Assembly: GCA_022560365.1 (NCBI GenBank)
Contig: JADFTG010000103.1
Coordinates: forward strand, 1 to 5,561
Source: Chloroflexota bacterium
GTDB taxonomy: Bacteria > Chloroflexota > Dehalococcoidia > SM23-28-2 > RBG-16-64-32
Direction of reading: 5' to 3'
Length of the DNA stretch: 5,561 nt
Shown here piece after piece: positions 1 through 5,561 of the stretch. The first letter of the stretch is position 1, and the number at the start of each line of letters is the position of its first letter. The notes below the pieces were generated by a model. The model was not told the DNA's origin and ran no database searches. It saw nothing but the letters and a program-made list of their open reading frames with translations. The position numbers and the translations under genes were made by a program.

Positions 1-1867
1 TAGCGGGGCCTGGCGCCCGCGCTACAGCGGCTACCTGACGATCGCTGCCATCTTCGGTTCGTTCCTGCTCTCGCTCTGGGCCCTCGACTCGGTCGCTGAC
101 TCAGACGGTGCGCGGATCGGCTTCGGCTCGTACGAATGGCTCACTATCGGTGACCTCCAGGTGAACATCGGAATCACCCTGGACGGCCTCACTGGCGTCA
201 TGCTCGTCGTCGTCACCGGCGTCTCGCTCCTCGTGCAGATCTACTCACAGGAGTACATGCGCGGCGACGAGGGCTACAACCGCTACTTCGCCTTCATGTC
301 CCTCTTCACGACCTCGATGCTGGGCCTCGTGCTCGCCTCAAGCGTGCTCCAGCTGTTCGTGTTCTGGGAGCTCGTCGGGCTCTGCTCGTACCTGCTGATC
401 GGCTTCTGGTTCCAGAAGGACTCCGCGCGCCGGGCAGCCACGAAAGCGTTCATGGTCACCCGCATCGGCGACCTCGGCTTCATGATCGCGCTCCTCATCA
501 TCTTCACGGAGACCGGCTCGCTTGAGATCGACGACATCCACCAGGCGGCGATCGCTGGCGCCATCGGCTCGACGGCCCTCACGTTCTTCGCCCTCGGCCT
601 CTTCGCCGGCGCGGCCGGCAAGTCGGCGCAGTTCCCGCTGCACACCTGGCTCCCCGACGCCATGGAAGGCCCGACGCCTGTCTCCGCGCTGATCCACGCC
701 GCGACGATGGTCGCCGCCGGCGTCTATCTCGTCGCCCGCTTCTACCCCGTCTTCGCTGTGTCCGAAGATGCGCTCCTGACGATCGCCATCATCGGCTCGA
801 TCACGACGATCATGGCGGCGCTGCTGGGCATCGTCGCCACCGACATCAAGCGCGTCATGGCCTACTCAACGATCAGCCAGCTCGGCTACATGATGATGGG
901 CCTGGGCGTCGGCGGCATGGTCGCCGCGATCTTCCACCTGTTCACGCACGCCTTCTTCAAGGCGCTGCTCTTCCTCGGCGCCGGCTCCGTCAACCACGCC
1001 ACGGGCACGTTCGACATGCGCCTCATGGGTGGCCTGCGCAAGTACATGCCGATCACGTACGGGACGATGATCGTCGCCTGCCTGGCGCTTATCGGCGTCT
1101 TCCCGTTCGCCGGCTTCTGGTCCAAAGACGAAATCCTCGCCGACGCCTGGGCGGACCGGCCCTGGGTCTTCGTCGTGGCGATGGCCGGCGTCTACCTCAC
1201 GGCGCTATACGTCGGTCGCATGATGATCATGACCTTCTGGGGCGAATACCGCGGCGGCGTCCAGGCCGAGGACGAAGAGCACGCCGGCGACGCTCACGCC
1301 GGCGGACACCACGACGCGCCGCACGAATCGCCGGCCCTGATGACGTTGCCGCTCATCGTCCTCGCCGTCTTCGCCTTCGGGGCTGGATTCCTCAACGCCC
1401 CGGGCGTCGACTGGCTCGGCAACATCATCGAAGGCTGGCTCCCGCACGAAACGGAAGCGCTCCTCACCCACACGGACTTCAAGCTCTGGATCGCCGCCAC
1501 CTCCGTGGCGATCGGCCTCGCTGGCCTCTGGACCGCCTGGGCCATCTACCAGGTGAAGCTGCTCGACCCCGCGCGCGTTCGTTCGTTGCTCCAGCCGCTG
1601 CCGCAGCTGCTCGAGAACCGCTACTACCTCGACTACCTCTACGAGACGCTTTTCGTCAAGGAGCTGGTGCTGGGCAGCGCGCGCTGGGGTCTCGCGCTCT
1701 GGGACCAGTACGTGATTGACGGTGCCGTCAACGGCCTGGCGTCCGCCACCGGCTGGAGCGCGCAGCAACTCAGGCTCGCGCAGACGGGGCAGGTGCAACT
1801 TTACGGTGGCGTCATGTTCCTCGGCACGATCGCTGCCGTCGTCGGCATCCTGGTGGTGAACCCGTGA
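1..1867 (+). CDS. nuoL: NADH-quinone oxidoreductase subunit L (NuoL), 5'-truncated by the window edge
   Basis: NuoL is the distal antiporter-like membrane subunit of respiratory complex I and carries one of the proton channels plus the long lateral helix. The reading frame is open from base 2 and gives 621 codons before TGA at 1865-1867. The GTG at 161 is internal, because the codons before it already encode a membrane helix (window residues 11-28) and a conserved-looking lead into the next domain. Compared from memory with E. coli NuoL, about 21 residues (TM1) are missing. Expected proton-path residues are present, in window residue numbers: Glu123 in FWELVG, Asp157 in RIGD, Lys207 in GKSAQ, His232 in LIHAATM, His312, His316 and Lys320 in THAFFK, and Lys375 in GFWSKDEIL. 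They correspond to E. coli E144, D178, K229, H254, H334, H338, K342 and K399. The C-terminus has the RLAQTGQVQLY lead-in to the last helix. An acidic/His-rich loop lies at 1265-1330. It is the first gene of an L-M-N run, so nuoK is expected just upstream. Identification is secure. Confidence 0.97.
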   Translation, partial: SGAWRPRYSGYLTIAAIFGSFLLSLWALDSVADSDGARIGFGSYEWLTIGDLQVNIGITLDGLTGVMLVVVTGVSLLVQIYSQEYMRGDEGYNRYFAFMSLFTTSMLGLVLASSVLQLFVFWELVGLCSYLLIGFWFQKDSARRAATKAFMVTRIGDLGFMIALLIIFTETGSLEIDDIHQAAIAGAIGSTALTFFALGLFAGAAGKSAQFPLHTWLPDAMEGPTPVSALIHAATMVAAGVYLVARFYPVFAVSEDALLTIAIIGSITTIMAALLGIVATDIKRVMAYSTISQLGYMMMGLGVGGMVAAIFHLFTHAFFKALLFLGAGSVNHATGTFDMRLMGGLRKYMPITYGTMIVACLALIGVFPFAGFWSKDEILADAWADRPWVFVVAMAGVYLTALYVGRMMIMTFWGEYRGGVQAEDEEHAGDAHAGGHHDAPHESPALMTLPLIVLAVFAFGAGFLNAPGVDWLGNIIEGWLPHETEALLTHTDFKLWIAATSVAIGLAGLWTAWAIYQVKLLDPARVRSLLQPLPQLLENRYYLDYLYETLFVKELVLGSARWGLALWDQYVIDGAVNGLASATGWSAQQLRLAQTGQVQLYGGVMFLGTIAAVVGILVVNP

Positions 1868-1869
1868 GG
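1866..1869 (+). promoter_or_regulatory. Ribosome binding site of nuoM, overlapping the nuoL stop
   Basis: GAGG lies 8 bases upstream of the nuoM ATG, and its first two bases are the last two of the nuoL TGA stop. The match to the anti-Shine-Dalgarno is short but well spaced. Its position suggests that ribosomes finishing nuoL help start nuoM (translational coupling), which is an inference. Confidence 0.6.
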
Positions 1870-1877
1870 CCGGCCCG

Positions 1878-3344
1878 ATGCTGACGTTCGCGATCTTCTT
1901 CCCGCTCGTCGGCGCGGTCCTCATCGCGACGCTGCCGAAGGACCAGGAGCGCTCGGCCAAGCACATCGCCGCCGTCACGACAGCGATCGTGCTGGGCGTC
2001 GTCGCCTATCTCTTCATCGACTACGACCGCGGCGCCGGCGGCTACCAGTTCATCGACAGCACGACCTGGCTCGATTCCAGCATCTCGGACTTCGATCTCA
2101 ACTACACGGTCGGCCTCGATGGCCTCTCGCTGCCACTCGTCCTGCTCACTGCCTTCCTCGGCCTCATCTCCGCCCTGATCTCCTGGCGCATCGAGCTGCG
2201 CCCGAAGGAGTACTTCGCCTGGCTCCTCATCCTCGAGACGAGCCTGCTCGGCGTCTTCAGCTCGCTCGACCTCGTCCTCTTCTTCCTCTTCTGGGAGGTC
2301 GAGTTGATCCCGATGTACTTCCTGATCTCGATCTGGGGCAGCGGCAACCGCATCTACTCCGCGTGGAAGTACGTCCTCTATACGTTCCTGGGGTCGGCGT
2401 TCATGATCGTCGGCATCCTCACGCTCGGCTTCACGGCCGGCACCTTCGACATCCGCGAGCTGGCCGAGTTCGGCTCGTTCGACGGCGCGATCATCCCCGC
2501 GTGGTCGATCTTCACGCTGCTCAGCATCGCCTTCCTCGTCAAGATGCCGATCGTGCCCTTCCATACGTGGCTGCCCGACGCCCATACGGACGCGCCGACC
2601 GCCGTCAGTGTCATGCTCGCCGGCGTCCTCCTGAAGATGGGCGGCTACGGCATCCTTCGCATGTCGTTCAACATCATGCCGGAGCAGGCCGCCGATGCGA
2701 ACCTGATCTTCGCCATCATCGCCGCCATCAGCATCCTCTATGGCGCGATGATGACGCTGGTCCAGACCGACCTCAAGCGCCTCATCGCCTACTCATCGGT
2801 GAGCCATATGGGCTACGTGCTCCTCGGCGCGTCTTCCATCGGCCTCGTCGGCCTCACCGGCGCGGCGACGCAGATGGTCACCCACGGCCTGATCACCGGC
2901 ATGCTCTTCGCCCTCGTCGGCATGGTCTACGACCGCGCCCACACGCGCGAGATCGGCGAGCTGCGCGGCCTCGCCACCCGCATGCCGTTCATCACGGCGA
3001 TGATGCTCGTCGCCGGTCTCGCCTCGCTCGGTTTGCCTGCGCTGGCCGGCTTCGTCGCCGAGGTCACGGTTTTCCTCGGCACCTTCGAAAAACACGAGGC
3101 GCTCGCGATCGTCGGCGTCATCGGCGTCGCCTTCGCCGCCGGATACATCCTCTGGATGATCCAGCGCGTCTTCTGGGGCGAGCCCGACCCGAAGTGGGCT
3201 GAGCTGACCGACGCCACGGAGTGGTGGGAACGCGGCCCGCTCATCGCCCTTACCGTTGCCATCGTCGCCATCGGCGTCTATCCCGCCTGGGTGATGGACC
3301 TCCTGCGTGACGGTGTCGCGCCCATCGCGGAGAGGCTGTCCTGA
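1878..3344 (+). CDS. nuoM: NADH-quinone oxidoreductase subunit M (NuoM)
   Basis: NuoM is the middle antiporter-like, proton-pumping subunit of the complex I membrane arm. The product is 488 residues, close to the family norm (E. coli about 509), with roughly 14 hydrophobic segments. Key residues are Glu140 in the TM5 motif LFWEVELIPMY, Lys222 in LVKMPIVPFHTWLPDA, Lys253 in LLKMGGYG, His336 in THGLITGMLF, and Glu395 in GLPALAGFVAE. These line up with E. coli E144, K234, K265, H348 and E407, so the proton path looks intact. Glu in TM12, where NuoL and NuoN have Lys, distinguishes NuoM from its paralogues. The ATG at 1878 was chosen because GAGG lies 8 bases before it and the protein begins directly with the usual first helix (LTFAIFFPLVGAVLI). 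It follows nuoL by 10 bases, and its TGA shares its last base with the nuoN ATG. Nothing is truncated or broken. Confidence 0.97.
   Translation: MLTFAIFFPLVGAVLIATLPKDQERSAKHIAAVTTAIVLGVVAYLFIDYDRGAGGYQFIDSTTWLDSSISDFDLNYTVGLDGLSLPLVLLTAFLGLISALISWRIELRPKEYFAWLLILETSLLGVFSSLDLVLFFLFWEVELIPMYFLISIWGSGNRIYSAWKYVLYTFLGSAFMIVGILTLGFTAGTFDIRELAEFGSFDGAIIPAWSIFTLLSIAFLVKMPIVPFHTWLPDAHTDAPTAVSVMLAGVLLKMGGYGILRMSFNIMPEQAADANLIFAIIAAISILYGAMMTLVQTDLKRLIAYSSVSHMGYVLLGASSIGLVGLTGAATQMVTHGLITGMLFALVGMVYDRAHTREIGELRGLATRMPFITAMMLVAGLASLGLPALAGFVAEVTVFLGTFEKHEALAIVGVIGVAFAAGYILWMIQRVFWGEPDPKWAELTDATEWWERGPLIALTVAIVAIGVYPAWVMDLLRDGVAPIAERLS
3329..3335 (+). promoter_or_regulatory. Ribosome binding site of nuoN, inside the 3' end of nuoM
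   Basis: GGAGAGG, 8 bases upstream of the nuoN ATG, is the strongest Shine-Dalgarno in the window. It lies within the codons for the last residues of NuoM and supports the start at 3344, where the stop and start overlap as TGATG reversed in role (TGA ends on the A of ATG). Confidence 0.75.
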
Positions 3345-4816
3345 TGGCCGACCTGAACCTTCTCGGGCCGCAGCTCGCGCTCCTGATCGGCGCCGGCCTG
3401 ATCATCATCGTCGACGTCCTCTTGCCCATCGCCGGCCGCGAGGCTTACCTGCGGCGTCGCCCGCTACTGTCGGGCCTTGCGGTCCTCGCCGCCGCTGGCT
3501 CGGCCGGCTGGTCGCTGGCGCTGGTCCTGGCGGACGAGCGCGGCGAGGCCTTCGACGGCATGATTACAGTGGACGACTTCACGCTCTTCTTCAACTTCCT
3601 CTTCGCCGGCGTCGCCGGCGTCATCGTCCTCGCCTCGGTCGACTTTCTCGATCGCCATCGCTTCCAGGGCGAGTACCTGGCGCTGATTCTCATCTCGGCC
3701 GCCGGGATGAGCCTGATGGCTGCCGGCACCGACCTGATCATGATCTTCGTCGCGCTGGAGCTGCAGGCGATCGCGCTCTTCGCCCTCGTCGGCATCAGCA
3801 AGAGCGTGTCCGGCAGCGAGGCCACGCTCAAGTTCCTGCTCCTGAGCGCCGTCAGCACAGCCATCACGCTCTACGGCATGGCCTACCTCTTCGGCCTCTC
3901 CGGCGAGACCAGCCTCGACGGCATCGCCAGCTACGTCGCGAATACGGACGAAAACCGCTCGGCGCTCGTCCTCGCCGCCGTCTTCCTCACCGCGGGTCTC
4001 GGCTTCAAGATGGCCGTCGTGCCCTTCCAGATGTGGGTGCCCGACGTCTACGAGGGTGCGCCGACCCCGATCACCGCCTTCCTGTCGGTCGCCAGCAAGG
4101 CCGCCGGGTTCGCCGTCGTCATGCGCATCTTCCTCGTCGCGCTGGGCGAAGGCATCGTCACGACCGAATGGGCGTACCTCTTCGCCGCCATCGCCGCCGT
4201 CTCGATGACCGTCGGCAACGTGCTGGCGCTCGTGCAGGGGAACATCAAGCGCATGCTCGGGTACAGCTCGATCGCGCAGGCGGGCACGATCCTGATCGGC
4301 CTCGCCGCCGTCGCCGCCGAGGACCCGCAGCTGCTCCTCGGCACTAGCTCCGTCGTCTTCTTCCTCGGCGCCTACGCCTTCACCAACCTCGGCGCCTTCA
4401 TCGCCATCATCGCTATCTCGCACAAGATCGGCTCCGACCAGATCGACGACTACGCGGGCGTCGCCAAACGCTCGCCGCTCCTGGCGCTCGGCCTCGCCGC
4501 CTGCCTCTTCTCGCTCACCGGCTTTCCGCCGACGGCGGGCTTCATCGCCAAGATCTACGTCTTCAACGCTGCCGTGCAGGCCGACCTCGTCTGGCTCGCG
4601 ATCATCGGTGTGCTCAACGCCGTCATTGCGGCCTACTACTACCTGCGCGTCGTGCTCATCATGTTCGCGCGCGACCCCGAGACGGACGAAGCGTTCCTGC
4701 CCAGCCCCTATCTGGGAGCGGCCCTTGCTGCCGCCGTCATCGGCCTCTTCGCAATCGGCATCTACCCGACGCCGCTCATCGAGGCCTCCGAGTCCGCAGC
4801 GCGCGTCTTCGGCTAG
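3344..4816 (+). CDS. nuoN: NADH-quinone oxidoreductase subunit N (NuoN)
   Basis: NuoN is the third antiporter-like subunit of the complex I membrane arm, packing next to the small NuoA/J/K bundle that faces the quinone-binding module. The product is 490 residues, normal for the family (E. coli about 485), and strongly hydrophobic with about 14 membrane segments. Charged intramembrane residues are Glu139 in VALELQAIALFAL, Lys217 in GLGFKMAVVPFQMW, Lys247 in FLSVASKAAGF, and Lys403 in PPTAGFIAKIYVF. They match the functional Glu and three Lys positions of E. coli NuoN (E133, K217, K247, K395 or near equivalents; numbering from memory). The motifs NIKRMLGYSSIAQAG and AYAFTNLGAF are typical of NuoN. 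The ATG at 3344 is backed by GGAGAGG 8 bases upstream and overlaps the nuoM stop by one base. It is the last nuo gene, and no hairpin terminator follows. Its TAG stop also forms the first half of a -10-like hexamer for ybeY. Confidence 0.97.
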   Translation: MADLNLLGPQLALLIGAGLIIIVDVLLPIAGREAYLRRRPLLSGLAVLAAAGSAGWSLALVLADERGEAFDGMITVDDFTLFFNFLFAGVAGVIVLASVDFLDRHRFQGEYLALILISAAGMSLMAAGTDLIMIFVALELQAIALFALVGISKSVSGSEATLKFLLLSAVSTAITLYGMAYLFGLSGETSLDGIASYVANTDENRSALVLAAVFLTAGLGFKMAVVPFQMWVPDVYEGAPTPITAFLSVASKAAGFAVVMRIFLVALGEGIVTTEWAYLFAAIAAVSMTVGNVLALVQGNIKRMLGYSSIAQAGTILIGLAAVAAEDPQLLLGTSSVVFFLGAYAFTNLGAFIAIIAISHKIGSDQIDDYAGVAKRSPLLALGLAACLFSLTGFPPTAGFIAKIYVFNAAVQADLVWLAIIGVLNAVIAAYYYLRVVLIMFARDPETDEAFLPSPYLGAALAAAVIGLFAIGIYPTPLIEASESAARVFG

Positions 4817-4819
4817 ACT
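4814..4819 (+). promoter_or_regulatory. Candidate -10 element for a leaderless ybeY transcript
   Basis: TAGACT keeps the three most conserved -10 positions (TA...T) and matches TATAAT at 4 of 6. It ends 6 bases before the ybeY GTG, so transcription would begin at or beside the start codon. No Shine-Dalgarno is present before this GTG. The six bases between (GGCCCC) are identical to those before dnaX. No good -35 is seen 16-18 bases upstream. The first three bases are the nuoN stop codon, so the match could partly be chance; the parallel with dnaX raises confidence. Confidence 0.5.
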
Positions 4820-4825
4820 GGCCCC

Positions 4826-5290
4826 GTGGCCACTCACGACGTGCTCGTCTCGATCGAGCCTGACTTCGCTCGCCGCGTTCAGGCGGACTGGCTCACGGGC
4901 ATCGCCCGTGTCACGCTTGAGCACGAAGAAGTCGGCGACTGCCAGCTCAGCGTCGCCGTCACGACCGACGCCGAGATCCACGCCCTCAACCGCCAGTACG
5001 CCGGTGAGGACAAGCCGACGGACGTCCTCTCCTTCTCGCAGGAAGAGGGCGAGTCGTTCGTGGCGCCCCCGGACGAACCACGCCATCTCGGCGACGTCAT
5101 CATCTCGCTCGAAACGGCCGAGCGGCAGGCGTCGGAGGCCGGTCACGACCTCGACGCCGAGATGGCGCACCTGCTGGCGCACGGCGTCCTCCACCTCCTC
5201 GGCTACGATCACACCGAAGCGGACGAGGAGCGCGAGATGCGCGAACATGAGCGCTCTGTCCTCGCGAAGGCCGGTATCGAGGCGCACTGA
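4826..5290 (+). CDS. ybeY: Endoribonuclease YbeY (16S rRNA maturation, UPF0054)
   Basis: YbeY is a cytosolic zinc-dependent endoribonuclease needed for 3' maturation of 16S rRNA and ribosome quality control. The product is 154 residues, the usual size. The family signature is complete: HGVLHLLGYDH at residues 119-129 supplies the three zinc ligands His119, His123 and His129. The conserved substrate-side segment at residues 55-70 contains NRQY and KPTDVLSF with Arg56, and LGDVIIS is at 88-94. GTG at 4826 was chosen because the protein then starts at the normal distance from the core fold and because a -10-like hexamer lies 6 bases upstream. No Shine-Dalgarno is seen. It begins 9 bases after the nuoN stop, so it may be read both from the nuo operon and from its own promoter. 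In many bacteria ybeY sits between phoH and dgkA/era; neither partner is next to it here. The identification is secure, the exact start slightly less so. Confidence 0.95.
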   Translation: MATHDVLVSIEPDFARRVQADWLTGIARVTLEHEEVGDCQLSVAVTTDAEIHALNRQYAGEDKPTDVLSFSQEEGESFVAPPDEPRHLGDVIISLETAERQASEAGHDLDAEMAHLLAHGVLHLLGYDHTEADEEREMREHERSVLAKAGIEAH

Positions 5291-5302
5291 CCACTAACCA
5301 CT
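5290..5302 (+). repeat. Short direct repeat ACCACT-A-ACCACT before dnaX
   Basis: ACCACT occurs at 5290-5295 and again at 5297-5302, a 7-base period, in the 39-base gap between ybeY and dnaX. It covers the place where a -35 element of the dnaX promoter would lie. It could be a small regulator site or chance; the sequence alone does not decide. Confidence 0.3.
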
Positions 5303-5323
5303 GTCCGCCACCCGCTCTATAAT
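5295..5323 (+). promoter_or_regulatory. Promoter of dnaX with consensus -10, leaderless arrangement
   Basis: TATAAT at 5318-5323 is a perfect -10 hexamer in an otherwise GC-rich region. It ends 6 bases before the dnaX GTG, which puts the predicted transcription start on or next to the start codon and leaves no room for a Shine-Dalgarno. With a 17-base spacer the -35 would be TAACCA (5295-5300), only 3 of 6 to TTGACA, so recognition probably rests mainly on the -10. No extended -10 TG is present. This is the clearest regulatory signal in the window. Confidence 0.75.
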
Positions 5324-5329
5324 GGCCCC

Positions 5330-5561
5330 GTGACCGAACTTCCACTCACCGCCCCGGCCGAACCGGCGTCCCCGCACTCCGGCGAAGTCCTCTACCGCAA
5401 GTGGCGCCCTCAGTCCTTCGCCGAGGTGCACGGCCACGACGCGATCACGCGCACGCTGCGCAACGCTGTCGCCTCCGGCCGCCTCGCCCACGCTTACCTC
5501 TTCTGCGGGCCGCGCGGCACCGGCAAGACGACGCTCGGGCGGTTGCTCGCCAAGGCGGCGA
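5330..5561 (+). CDS. dnaX: DNA polymerase III subunit gamma/tau (DnaX), 3'-truncated by the window edge
   Basis: DnaX is the AAA+ ATPase subunit of the clamp loader, which places the sliding clamp on primed DNA at the replication fork. Only the first 77 codons are visible. They contain the family entry motif YRKWRPQSF (residues 22-30), the segment GRLAHAYLF (50-58), and the Walker A loop GPRGTGKT (60-67, bases 5507-5530), with Lys66 and Thr67 as nucleotide-binding residues. The GTG at 5330 was chosen because TATAAT ends 6 bases upstream and no other start codon occurs in frame before the conserved core. This gives about 15 more residues, rich in Pro and Ala, ahead of the core than in E. coli DnaX. 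The usual VGQ in the segment after the entry motif reads HGH here (His36 for Gln). The gene runs off the window, so any tau/gamma frameshift site cannot be assessed. Confidence 0.95.
   Translation, partial: MTELPLTAPAEPASPHSGEVLYRKWRPQSFAEVHGHDAITRTLRNAVASGRLAHAYLFCGPRGTGKTTLGRLLAKAA

Noticed and set aside
161..163. GTG at 161 as the start of nuoL.
   Set aside because: The same frame is open back to base 2 and encodes a membrane helix and the expected NuoL N-terminal region. There is no Shine-Dalgarno or -10 at 161.
3604..3621. Perfect tandem repeat of the 9-mer CGCCGGCGT inside nuoN.
   Set aside because: It encodes Ala-Gly-Val repeats in a membrane helix and is expected from the strong codon preference.
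2363..4347. Two long open frames on the + strand (2363-3202 and 3307-4347) in another frame from nuoM and nuoN.
   Set aside because: Both are Arg/His/Pro/Ala-rich frame-shifted readings of conserved membrane protein genes and show no family motif.
3464..5287. A 607-codon open frame on the minus strand, antisense to nuoN and ybeY.
   Set aside because: It is a by-product of C-ending codons on the + strand. The translation is a low-complexity run of Asp, Glu, Arg and Gly with no domain, and it lies opposite two securely identified genes.
5288..5330. ybeY and dnaX share a frame with only the ybeY TGA between them, suggesting a readthrough fusion.
   Set aside because: The gap has a perfect -10 placed for dnaX, YbeY ends at a normal length, and a same-frame arrangement occurs one time in three by chance.
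5322..5333. Mini-ORF ATG-GCC-CCG-TGA overlapping the dnaX GTG, as a possible leader peptide.
   Set aside because: Its ATG lies within the TATAAT hexamer, upstream of the expected transcription start, so it would probably not be in the mRNA.

Overview
This is a gene-dense, high-GC stretch from a bacterial chromosome. All genes lie on the + strand. In order they are the 3' part of nuoL, complete nuoM, complete nuoN, complete ybeY and the 5' end of dnaX. Codons end overwhelmingly in C (GCC, CTC, ATC, GTC, TTC). The phylum cannot be fixed from this window. High GC, leaderless-looking starts on ybeY and dnaX, and a nuoN-ybeY-dnaX neighbourhood would fit Chloroflexota, with Actinomycetota or Deinococcota as alternatives. 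This is an inference and no database search was made.

Region 1-4816 is the distal end of a complex I (NADH:quinone oxidoreductase type) operon. NuoL, NuoM and NuoN are the three paralogous antiporter-like membrane subunits that form the proton-pumping arm. Each keeps the charged intramembrane residues expected for proton translocation: a Glu in TM5, a Lys in TM7, a Lys or His in TM8, and a Lys or Glu in TM12. The junctions are tight. The nuoL stop forms part of the nuoM ribosome binding site, and the nuoM stop shares one base with the nuoN start. Both internal genes have recognisable Shine-Dalgarno sequences.

Region 4814-5561 looks different. ybeY (16S rRNA maturation endoribonuclease) and dnaX (clamp-loader tau/gamma subunit) both start with GTG and have no Shine-Dalgarno. 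Each is preceded by a -10-like hexamer (TAGACT, TATAAT) followed by the same six bases GGCCCC and then GTG. That spacing places the expected transcription start on or next to the start codon, which suggests leaderless mRNAs. The ybeY -10 candidate uses the nuoN stop codon itself as its first three bases.

No RNA gene, mobile element, CRISPR array, convincing terminator or intergenic gap longer than 39 bases was seen. The genes are ordinary housekeeping genes and I do not see a novel system. The most interesting signal is the pair of near-identical promoter/start modules.
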